From IMG/VR virus record IMGVR_UViG_3300042542_000567, positions 1-35,324 of that record: a stretch of DNA of 35,324 bases; one strand, 5' to 3'. How positions within the stretch are numbered: the stretch's first letter is position 1; each line of letters starts with the position of its first letter. The notes beneath the pieces are model-generated. The model was not told where the DNA came from and ran no database searches. It worked only from the letters and a program-made list of their open reading frames with translations. Positions 29,771 to 35,324 of this stretch are shown piece after piece. The stretch comes from a virus. The position numbers were made by a program, and so were the translations under genes.

Positions 29771-29784
29771 GTGAGGAGCAATAA

Positions 29785-30036
29785 ATGAAATATGAAATGA
29801 AAGAAGGTAGCTTTACGCTATTCGTTAACGACAGAAAGCGTGGAGAAACAGATGCGGATTGGACAGGATCCATCAAGCTGGCTGATGGCATCGAGTATTG
29901 GTTCAATGCGTATGAGAAACAGGCTAAGACAGGCAAGAAATACCTAGCCGGTAAGATCGGTAAGCCCAAGCAAGCGGGCTTTACCCCTCGTGGCAACGAT
30001 GAGATGCCCAAGTCAGATAGCGATATTCCATTCTGA
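29785..30036 (+). CDS. SSB-like small protein with DIPF tail
   Basis: An 83-residue protein with GAGGAG upstream. GSFTLFVNDRKRGETDADWT, then GSIKLADGIEYWFNAYEK, KTGKKYLAGKIG reads as a short beta barrel of the kind seen in small phage single-strand-binding-like proteins. It ends DSDIPF, as do the C-termini of bacterial SSB proteins (DDDIPF), which dock replication and repair enzymes. It may coat single strands or recruit host SSB partners. One-base overlap (TGATG) with the small terminase gene. Confidence 0.6.
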   Translation: MKYEMKEGSFTLFVNDRKRGETDADWTGSIKLADGIEYWFNAYEKQAKTGKKYLAGKIGKPKQAGFTPRGNDEMPKSDSDIPF

Positions 30037-30458
30037 TGGCTAGAGTTAAGTCAAATCTAAGTACGCAGATCCCCTCCATGCAGAACTGGGGTGGGATTCG
30101 GTCTATACAGAAGAGGTTAGAGCGCTCCGCTACCATTATGGAAAACAAGGAGGCGGTGGCTTATAGCCTACTCTGTATGGCCAATACGAAAATCACAGAC
30201 ATTATGGAGTGGGATGACCAAGGCAACATCCAAGTCAAGGCATCTAAGGATATTCCTGAACACGCATTGCAAGCCATCCGTAGTATTAAGGTTAATAAGG
30301 ATGGGAACCTAGAGTTAGAGCTGTACGACAAGGTTGGAGTCCTCAGATTGCTGGCCAAGGCTAGTGGATTACTGGATAGCCCAGAGGATTCAGATAAGCC
30401 ATCGGTGATTGGTATCAATATTAAGCCACCCGATATTGAAGACATCGAAATAAAATAA
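30036..30458 (+). CDS. Terminase small subunit-like protein
   Basis: A 140-residue protein. The N-terminus is basic; the core (ANTKITDIMEWDDQGNIQVK, ALQAIRSIKV, NLELELYDKVGVLRLLAKAS, GLLDSPED) matches podovirus/siphovirus small terminases, with the W-D-x-x-G-N and L-Y-D-K-x-x-x-L-x-x-L-(A/G) patterns. It would recognise phage DNA and load the large subunit. Unusually it is about 2.1 kb away from the large terminase, with leftward genes between. The first palindromic operator-like site follows 47 bases after its stop. Confidence 0.75.
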   Translation: MARVKSNLSTQIPSMQNWGGIRSIQKRLERSATIMENKEAVAYSLLCMANTKITDIMEWDDQGNIQVKASKDIPEHALQAIRSIKVNKDGNLELELYDKVGVLRLLAKASGLLDSPEDSDKPSVIGINIKPPDIEDIEIK

Positions 30459-30504
30459 CAACAACCCCTTTACTTTTCTATTTTTTTAGGAAAGAATCTC
30501 GTTT

Positions 30505-30520
30505 ATAGCGATATCGCTAT
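30505..30520. promoter_or_regulatory. Second palindromic operator
   Basis: ATAGCGATATCGCTAT is a perfect 16-base palindrome in the 80-base gap before the gene at 30539. Its inner 12 bases equal the operator at 26059-26070. TTTATA (30502-30507) at its left edge could be a -10 box, with no good -35. Two copies in separate control regions support one binding protein acting at both. Confidence 0.65.
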
Positions 30521-30538
30521 TTAACTGAGGAGATTGTG

Positions 30539-30784
30539 ATGACCACGTTTACGACTGAAGATAGAGAAGAAGCGATGCGTAATAGTTGTGAGCATTGCGG
30601 AGAGCGGTTGCCCATTGATGAGATCCACCATTGTGCGAATACGGAGCCAGTTCCATTTGCTGGCTTTATTCCATTAGAGGATGAAGAGTCTGATAACGAA
30701 AAGCTGTGCAGATTAGCCAATGATATGGAGTCTAGTATCAACATTAGACTTGGGCGCTCTGGTGTCCGCTGGGCGGGAGACTAA
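30539..30784 (+). CDS. Small acidic Cys/His protein
   Basis: An 81-residue protein with GAGGAG upstream; the GTG three bases earlier is less likely. CEHCGERLP and IHHCANTEPV could bind one zinc. The middle is very acidic (LEDEESDNEK) and the end basic (RLGRSGVRWAGD). It is the first gene after the second operator, so it is probably regulated with the leftward operon. Family not recognised. Confidence 0.6.
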   Translation: MTTFTTEDREEAMRNSCEHCGERLPIDEIHHCANTEPVPFAGFIPLEDEESDNEKLCRLANDMESSINIRLGRSGVRWAGD

Positions 30785-30785
30785 G

Positions 30786-30854
30786 ATGCCGATCAAGTCT
30801 GAGTTCTGGCACATCCTACAAAAGCATATTGCGCTGAGAAAAGCCAATAAATGA
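30786..30854 (+). CDS. Very small ORF (22 aa)
   Basis: ATG 30786 has GGGAG eight bases upstream and one base separates it from the previous stop. It encodes MPIKSEFWHILQKHIALRKA and ends at TGA 30852-30854 overlapping the next ATG. The layout is right for translation, but the peptide is tiny and basic; it may serve only to couple translation of the next membrane-protein gene. Confidence 0.4.
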   Translation: MPIKSEFWHILQKHIALRKANK

Positions 30855-30997
30855 GTGCCTGGCTGATTATCGTTACAGGTCTGATTTATGGCTACATAGC
30901 TGTAGAGCAAGGACTAAAGGGTAATGTGCCTATGGCGGTGGTATATAGTGGCTATGCGTTTAGCAATGTAGGGCTTTACATATTAGCCACTAAATAA
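30851..30997 (+). CDS. Small two-TM membrane protein
   Basis: A 48-residue protein in an ATGA overlap with the previous frame. Two hydrophobic helices, AWLIIVTGLIYGYIAVEQ and AVVYSGYAFSNVGLYILA, are joined by a short loop with GLKGNVPM. This pattern recurs as a tiny protein in other aquatic podoviruses as far as I recall. Role unknown. It ends where the iteron region starts, its stop lying inside the first 11-base direct repeat. Confidence 0.6.
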   Translation: MSAWLIIVTGLIYGYIAVEQGLKGNVPMAVVYSGYAFSNVGLYILATK

Positions 30998-31141
30998 TCA
31001 CCGCATGAATCACCGCATAATGTGTAACATATTCCACACTAAGTAACATCTTTGTTAACAATAGGTAACATTTTATACATAATCGTTACCATATGTATAC
31101 ATAACGTAACATTTTTATAACATTAAAGTTATATTAAAGTT
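30996..31141. repeat. AT-rich iteron-like array, candidate replication origin
   Basis: This gap between convergent genes holds GTAACAT at 31024, 31043, 31065 and 31106, an inverted GGTAAC at about 31085-31090 and a related TAACAT at 31118. Start-to-start steps of about 19, 22, 20 and 21 bases put the sites on one DNA face (two turns). It is flanked by two 11-base direct repeats AATCACCGCAT (30996 and 31008) and by ATTAAAGTT twice (31122, 31133) in a very AT-rich end resembling an unwinding element. Iterons plus an AT-rich tract are the usual layout of an initiator-bound origin. Confidence 0.55.
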
Positions 31142-31160
31142 TTATTTAATAACTTATAGG

Positions 31161-31517
31161 TTAAAGCTCTAGGGGATCAAAGCCTAGCTCATCTGCTACC
31201 AGTTTGGCTCTGTGTCGGAATGTCTTATCGTGTTTTTGCCATGCAGCTGTTGAAGTATTCCACCGACTAGCGTGAATCATCTCGTGGGCCATTGTCCGAA
31301 TGACTGTATCCAAAAATCCGCACCTTGCTGCTGAGATAGTAATAACGTGTTCATGCTTGCCCCCATCATCGTATAGGTACGTTCCCATGGTGTCAGGATC
31401 GTGATCCACGATGAACTTTATCTGCTCTGGTAGAGGCATATTCCAATTATCAAAAGGCTTGCACACCACAAGCATGGTGTACATATTCTTCAGAATGGTG
31501 GATGTGAGCTGGATCAT
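31161..31517 (-). CDS. SprT-like zinc metallopeptidase domain protein
   Basis: A 118-residue protein with the zinc site MAHEMIHA (His78, Glu79, His82) and a later KHDKTFRHRA where His96 could be the third ligand, as in SprT-like and related phage peptidase-fold proteins. It ends VADELGFDPLEL, also typical. Substrate unknown; members elsewhere cut DNA-bound proteins. Its ATG overlaps the stop of the phosphoesterase by four bases, so the two are one leftward operon. Confidence 0.8.
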   Translation of the reverse strand: MIQLTSTILKNMYTMLVVCKPFDNWNMPLPEQIKFIVDHDPDTMGTYLYDDGGKHEHVITISAARCGFLDTVIRTMAHEMIHASRWNTSTAAWQKHDKTFRHRAKLVADELGFDPLEL

Positions 31518-32473
31518 ACTTTCATTAACTGACCACGAAAATAGATTAGACCCTCATCCTCATTAATAACCTCTGCCAGCTCTGGGGGCATGAGTTTGCC
31601 GTTGATAAAGGTCAATACTGCGTATCCAGCTCTCCAGTTGACCGGGTTGTTTTCTGTATACGCAAACTGGTTGTCCTTGATACAGGCCATCGTTCCAGTA
31701 TCTACTCCATATCGTGTGCCGGTGTAGTCTGTCCAAGGAGTTATCTTGAGAGAGTGTAGGTGGCCAGACACAAAGCTCGTGCCTGATTTCATCGTATTGT
31801 TGTAGACCGCATGAACTCCGTTGTGCCAGCGGTGTTTAATCATGCAAGTCTGGTTGACCATGATTGACCAGTACCATTTCCAATGAATTGTGTGGTCAGC
31901 AATATCAAAACCCTTGATGCCCTCGTACTGTGGGAGGATGTTAGACAGCTTGCCTGAGAATCTGAGGTCATGGTTACCAATCGTAATCATTAACTTACAG
32001 CCAGCCGGTCTTACCTTTTCAATATCTCCGAGCCTGTCTTGGATCTCATCTAGCTCTTCTTTGACTGTAGGGCCTTTCTGCCAGCCAATGCGGTGATGAG
32101 CTGAGATACTAGCGAAATCCGCAATATCTCCATTGAGAATCACAATCTTTGGTTTCAGATACTTTACAAATTCAACAAAGCCTCGGTGAGCTGTCGTAAC
32201 GTACTCTGGGTTGTAGTGGCAATCAGAGCCAACCAAGATGACACCATTGTCGATGGTGACGTTAGCTTGCATCTGCTCATCGGGAATGTAAATCTTAGGC
32301 TGGCCAGAGGGTGACAGAGCATCTAGAACAATATCGTATTCCTGTTCTATCTTTCTGCGCCTTTTTAAAACATTGCGAGTGCTAATCCCGATAGTCTGGC
32401 TCACCTTTTCGGGGGATTGATATTCTTTCCAAAGAGCAATAAATTCTTCGTCACTACACGCTTTTCGTACCAT
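31514..32473 (-). CDS. Metallophosphoesterase with N-terminal HTH
   Basis: A 319-residue protein. Residues ~5-45 look like a helix-turn-helix (DEEFIALWKEYQSPEKVSQT, IGISTRNVLKRRRKIE). Then all calcineurin-like phosphoesterase motifs follow: GSDCHY (Asp84, His86), NGDIAD (Asp116), GNHD (Asn167, His168) and GHLH (His238, His240). It is a two-metal phosphoesterase acting on a nucleotide or nucleic acid; the DNA-binding head suggests DNA. It lies divergent to the large terminase with only 56 bases between, so a role near packaging or end processing is possible. Confidence 0.85.
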   Translation of the reverse strand: MVRKACSDEEFIALWKEYQSPEKVSQTIGISTRNVLKRRRKIEQEYDIVLDALSPSGQPKIYIPDEQMQANVTIDNGVILVGSDCHYNPEYVTTAHRGFVEFVKYLKPKIVILNGDIADFASISAHHRIGWQKGPTVKEELDEIQDRLGDIEKVRPAGCKLMITIGNHDLRFSGKLSNILPQYEGIKGFDIADHTIHWKWYWSIMVNQTCMIKHRWHNGVHAVYNNTMKSGTSFVSGHLHSLKITPWTDYTGTRYGVDTGTMACIKDNQFAYTENNPVNWRAGYAVLTFINGKLMPPELAEVINEDEGLIYFRGQLMKV

Positions 32474-32480
32474 GACATAC

Positions 32481-32509
32481 CTTATAATGATAAAGTTAGC
32501 TTATATTAA
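32481..32509 (-). promoter_or_regulatory. Candidate promoter for the phosphoesterase operon
   Basis: On the minus strand, TTAATA (32504-32509), a 17-base spacer and TATAAG (32481-32486) precede the phosphoesterase ATG by only seven bases, so the transcript would be nearly leaderless if these boxes are used. The rightward terminase gene shares this 56-base gap and no clear promoter for it is seen. Confidence 0.4.
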
Positions 32510-32529
32510 CTGAAAAGTGTTAAAAATCA

Positions 32530-34089
32530 ATGGCTAAAACAAAAGAGATGTCAAGTAAGCAGATACCGACTACTGGTATTAGCTTAGATTTTTCCAAATC
32601 CCCAGAGGTTTATAAGTTCCTAACGAGTAATGCATTCGTGCGTGGGATGATGGGTCCAGTAGGGTCTGGCAAGTCTTATGCTTGCGCTGCTGAGGTGTTC
32701 ATCAGAGCCATTCAGCAAAAGCCCTCCCCTATCGATGGTGTCCGATATACCCGTTTTGTCATTGTACGCAATAGCTACCCCGAACTCAAGACAACCACAA
32801 TTAAGACGTGGCAAGACCTTTTCCCAGAGAATACCTTTGGGCCAATGCTCTATACCCCACCGATTACCCACCACATCCGACTACCGGCAAGGGATGGAGC
32901 TGCTGGTCTCGATTGCGAGGTAATCTTCTTAGCGCTTGACCAACCGAAAGACGTTAGAAAGCTATTATCCCTAGAGCTAACAGGGGCATGGGTTAACGAG
33001 GCACGAGAGTTGCCCAAGGCTGTAATCGATGGCCTTACACACCGAGTAGGTAGATACCCTACCAAGCGAGATGGTGGCGCTAGTTGGCATGGCATCTGGA
33101 TGGATACCAACCCAATGGATGATGACCATTGGTGGTTTAGGATGGCCGAGAAAGAAAAGATGACAGGACCATATGCTTGGAAGTTTTACAAGCAACCTGG
33201 CGGGGTTATTGAAGTCGGCAAAGACGATCTGCCCGAAAACCCAGAGGCCAATGACTGCATCTTCTCAGCGGGTAAGTGGTGGCAGCTAAACAAGAAGGCT
33301 GAAAACGTAGCCAATCTACCGGCTGGATACTATCAGCAGATGCTATTGGGTAAAAATCTAGATTGGATCCGATGCTACGCAGAAGGCAAATATACATATG
33401 TCCAAGAGGGCAAGTCGGTTTGGCCTGAATATGACGATAACATCATGTCTGGAGAGACAATTTTGGACAACTCTGTGCCGATCCAGATTGGTCTTGACTT
33501 TGGTTTAACCCCAGCTGCGGTGATTGGGCAGAGGTTGCCTAGCGGTAGGTGGCAAGTAATTGATGAGATTGTTACCTTTGACATGGGATTGGAGCGCTTT
33601 GGCCACCAGCTCGTGGCTGAAATCAACGCAAAGTACCCACAAATGCAAGTATTGGTGTGGGGCGATCCAGCTGGTATGGCTAGAGATGCAATCTATGAGG
33701 TAACGGCTTTTGACTTTTTAAGGACTCTTGGCCTCAAGGCACAGCCAACCCCATCAAACGACTTCAAGGTTCGCAGAGAATCCGCTGCTGCGCCCATGCA
33801 ACGTCTTATTAACGGCAAGCCGGGGCTGATGGTTGACAGCAAATGCAAGTTACTACGCAAGTCTCTAGCGGGTGGATACCATTTCAAGCGGGTATCAGTT
33901 GGCTCTGGTCAGGAGCGGTTTAGGGATAGCCCAAACAAAAACGAACACTCCCACGTTGGCGATGCCTTTGGATATCTCTTGCTCGGTGGCGGTGAATACA
34001 AGCGCATGACTCGCCCAGGAGACGTGTCCTCTAGGACTTTTGTAGCCCAGACTGTGGCCAACAGCGACTTTGATATATTCTCAAGATGA
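32530..34089 (+). CDS. Terminase large subunit
   Basis: A 519-residue packaging motor. The ATPase has Walker A GPVGSGKS (42-49) and Walker B TGAWVNEARE with Glu157. The nuclease has Asp323 (GLDFG), Asp379 (VWGDPAG) and Asp478 (HSHVGDAFGYL). It pumps DNA into the procapsid at the portal and cuts the concatemer. Length and motifs fit podovirus large terminases. Whether it packages headful or makes fixed ends cannot be told from sequence here. It ends in ATGA with the gp13-like gene, beginning the late operon. Confidence 0.95.
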   Translation: MAKTKEMSSKQIPTTGISLDFSKSPEVYKFLTSNAFVRGMMGPVGSGKSYACAAEVFIRAIQQKPSPIDGVRYTRFVIVRNSYPELKTTTIKTWQDLFPENTFGPMLYTPPITHHIRLPARDGAAGLDCEVIFLALDQPKDVRKLLSLELTGAWVNEARELPKAVIDGLTHRVGRYPTKRDGGASWHGIWMDTNPMDDDHWWFRMAEKEKMTGPYAWKFYKQPGGVIEVGKDDLPENPEANDCIFSAGKWWQLNKKAENVANLPAGYYQQMLLGKNLDWIRCYAEGKYTYVQEGKSVWPEYDDNIMSGETILDNSVPIQIGLDFGLTPAAVIGQRLPSGRWQVIDEIVTFDMGLERFGHQLVAEINAKYPQMQVLVWGDPAGMARDAIYEVTAFDFLRTLGLKAQPTPSNDFKVRRESAAAPMQRLINGKPGLMVDSKCKLLRKSLAGGYHFKRVSVGSGQERFRDSPNKNEHSHVGDAFGYLLLGGGEYKRMTRPGDVSSRTFVAQTVANSDFDIFSR

Positions 34090-34580
34090 AAGTGACCATA
34101 CCCTACGAGGTATTAAATGAGGAGATGCATCCCAAGAGAGGGGTGTTCTATCTGCCATTCGTTATTGACCACTTTGACCAGCTCGATACCACCCAGCCAG
34201 AGCTGTTAGCAGTGGCCAGAGGCTATGACCTCAGATCCATGATATCTAGCCAAGCTATGCTCGGTGCTGCGGTAACTGCTTTCTACAGAAACAAACCAAT
34301 AGCGATATTTGGAGTTGTCCTATTCTGGGGTGGAGTTGGCGAGATGTGGAGCATCTTTGATAACCAAGCCAGAGAACACCCAGCATCCATGCTCAGATGT
34401 GGCAGATCCTTTGTAGATATCGCAACCCGATATCTCAACTTGCATAGATTGCAAATAACTGTTAGAACTGACGATATTCGGGCAATACGTTATGCAAAAG
34501 CATTATTGTTTGAGACCGAAACAGTTTTAAAGATGTATGGCCCTGATAAGGTGGATTACTTACTAATGACGAGGTATTAA
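34086..34580 (+). CDS. T7 gp13-like GNAT-fold protein, complete (second copy)
   Basis: A 164-residue protein in ATGA overlap with the large terminase. It includes the N-terminal part missing from the copy at window start: MKVTIPYEVLNEEMHPKRG, then FVIDHFDQL. The GNAT-like core has FGVVLFWGGVGEMWS, HPASMLRCGRSFVDIATRYL, RLQITVRTDDIRAIRYAKA and MYGPDKVDYLL. It matches T7 gp13-type proteins, required for virion assembly and with acetyltransferase fold. Against copy 1, I count about 48 differences in 408 bases, largely silent. Confidence 0.75.
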   Translation: MKVTIPYEVLNEEMHPKRGVFYLPFVIDHFDQLDTTQPELLAVARGYDLRSMISSQAMLGAAVTAFYRNKPIAIFGVVLFWGGVGEMWSIFDNQAREHPASMLRCGRSFVDIATRYLNLHRLQITVRTDDIRAIRYAKALLFETETVLKMYGPDKVDYLLMTRY

Positions 34581-34826
34581 ATGGGTGGACTATTTGGTGG
34601 ATCTCCAGATACCAGCGGTGCTGAACGAGCAGCTGCTGAGACTAAAGCAGAGAACGAAAGAATTAGGGCGCAAGCTGAAGAAGAAAAGCGACAGCTCGCA
34701 GAGCAAAACGCAGCTCGTGCTAAAGCAAGGGTTCGTGGTGGCAGCCGTATGTTGCTATCCGATACACGTTTAACCCCAGAGACAGGCATTCAAACGCTTG
34801 GCTCTAACGAAATGAAAGTGAGCTAA
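34581..34826 (+). CDS. Small coiled-coil phage protein, LLSDTRL motif (copy 2)
   Basis: An 81-residue counterpart of 409-654 with the same length, start context (GAGGTATTAAATG) and C-terminal RGGSRMLLSDTRLTPETG. The middle differs by several conservative changes (KAENERIRAQAEEEKRQLAE against the other copy). The fixed ends and varied middle point to constraint on the termini. The same locus as copy 1, seen in the closing end of the circle. Confidence 0.72.
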   Translation: MGGLFGGSPDTSGAERAAAETKAENERIRAQAEEEKRQLAEQNAARAKARVRGGSRMLLSDTRLTPETGIQTLGSNEMKVS

Positions 34827-34828
34827 TC

Positions 34829-35038
34829 ATGGGTGGAGTATTTGGAGGTGGCGGTGGTGGTCCAAAAGTAGAACCAAAAAAACCAGAGCCAGTAGTTGAG
34901 AAGCCAACACAGGCACAAGAAGAGGCTGGCGCAAGAATGCGTGGCGCAAGACGTAGAGGCCGTCAACTCCTTTCTGATTCACGTCTAAACCCAGAGATGG
35001 GTATGCAAGAAACACTTGGTTCCAATCAAAACCTATAG
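34829..35038 (+). CDS. Small Gly/Pro-rich protein (copy 2, shorter linker)
   Basis: A 69-residue counterpart of 657-899, eleven residues shorter. The glycine run is six long and the linker reads KVEPKKPEPVVEKPTQ. The C-terminal half (EEAGARMRGARRRGRQLLSD, SRLNPEMG, LGSNQNL) is almost unchanged. The difference is a clean 33-base in-frame gap in the linker relative to the first copy. Confidence 0.7.
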   Translation: MGGVFGGGGGGPKVEPKKPEPVVEKPTQAQEEAGARMRGARRRGRQLLSDSRLNPEMGMQETLGSNQNL

Positions 35039-35047
35039 AGGATAGAT

Positions 35048-35203
35048 ATGCCAGATACAGATAAGATGCAAGCCAAAGTTGCCAAAGTAATGCGTGAGTA
35101 TTCCAAAGGAAAGCTCAAGTCAAGCTCTGGTCAGAAAGTAAAAACACCAGCTCAGGCAAAAGCAATCGCTATGTCTGAAGGCCGTAAAGCGGGAGGCTAT
35201 TAA
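35048..35203 (+). CDS. DUF6496-like small protein (copy 2)
   Basis: A 51-residue protein identical in amino acids to that at 909-1064; the six base differences are synonymous. GAGGAT lies upstream of ATG 35048. The exact 127-base match to the window start begins in the last sense codon of this gene (35198). Confidence 0.75.
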   Translation: MPDTDKMQAKVAKVMREYSKGKLKSSSGQKVKTPAQAKAIAMSEGRKAGGY

Positions 35204-35204
35204 T

Positions 35205-35324
35205 ATGAAAGCTGGCCTCTATGCCAATATCCATAAAAAACGTGAGCGGATCGAGTCGGGATCTAAGGAGAAGATGCGTAAGCCTGGCTCTCCTGGCGCA
35301 CCAACTGATGCTGCATTTGTTAAA
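35205..35324 (+). CDS. Conserved small basic phage protein, 3'-truncated by window end
   Basis: The first 40 codons of the gene at 1066-1221, identical in every base and cut by the end of the window. On a circular reading it continues at 1186, linking the end of the window to the 1221 gene and the portal. Confidence 0.75.
   Translation, partial: MKAGLYANIHKKRERIESGSKEKMRKPGSPGAPTDAAFVK

Larger units (their letters stand above)
34173..35324 (+). repeat. Homologous end region, right copy
   Basis: The counterpart of 1-1185. It is contiguous with the large terminase upstream and carries the full gp13-like gene, so it is the better representation of the locus for the main genome. Its last 127 bases are the overlap through which the circle closes (offset 34,139). 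Confidence 0.85.

Noticed and set aside
1-35324. CRISPR array, tRNA genes, reverse transcriptase or diversity-generating retroelement, insertion sequences
   Set aside because: No regularly spaced identical repeats, cloverleaf sequences, RT motifs or transposase with inverted repeats were seen.

Overview
The window reads as the essentially complete genome of a small double-stranded DNA tailed phage with a podovirus-type virion, probably from an aquatic metagenome. The tail and internal-protein modules resemble T7: portal, scaffold, tail tubular proteins A and B, an internal virion protein B-like protein, a gp13-like GNAT-fold protein and a T7-type tail fibre. A+T is moderately high, genes are tightly packed (ATGA, TAATG and GTGA junctions are common) and Shine-Dalgarno sites are mostly AGGAG-like. 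The host cannot be named; a Gram-negative bacterium is an inference from the T7-type virion and GH24 lysozyme.

The two ends are homologous. Positions 1-1185 match 34173-35324. The last 127 bases (35198-35324) equal 1059-1185 exactly, while everything upstream of that is only about 88% identical, mostly at third codon positions. I read this as a circularly closed unit of about 34,139 bp whose first ~1.06 kb is a second strain variant of the same locus. On the circle, terL is followed by the gp13-like gene, small genes and then portal.

Layout: 1-4690 holds the gp13-like protein, small head-proximal genes, portal, Bbp19-like protein and scaffold, ending in a strong terminator. 4790-9325 holds capsid, decoration, tail tubes and internal protein B-like. 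9342-15858 holds three large internal (ejection) protein candidates. 15904-20942 is a tail-fibre / receptor-binding region with three binding-protein plus small-partner units and a free-standing GIY-YIG endonuclease. 20939-22688 is the lysis region (3-TM holin, GH24 lysozyme). 22671-26031 is a leftward operon with a winged-HTH protein, a serine recombinase, small membrane proteins, a YqaJ-type exonuclease and an ERF annealing protein. 26032-26209 is a divergent control region with a palindromic operator. 26210-30997 is a rightward early operon with a ribbon-helix-helix protein, RusA, zinc-ribbon proteins, a PAPS-reductase-like protein, sigma-like and replication-type HTH proteins, an SSB-like protein and the small terminase. 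30996-31141 is an AT-rich iteron-like array. 31161-32473 runs leftward (SprT-like peptidase, metallophosphoesterase). The large terminase and the second copy of the start region close the window.

The biological point is a hybrid. A T7-like particle is joined to lambdoid-style control and replication: no DNA polymerase, primase-helicase or phage RNA polymerase is visible. Instead there is a winged-HTH initiator candidate, an exonuclease/annealase/Holliday-resolvase set, a serine recombinase, a small RHH regulator candidate and a repeated palindrome (AGCGATATCGCT) located where a repressor would act. A temperate or plasmid-like stage is therefore possible but not shown.
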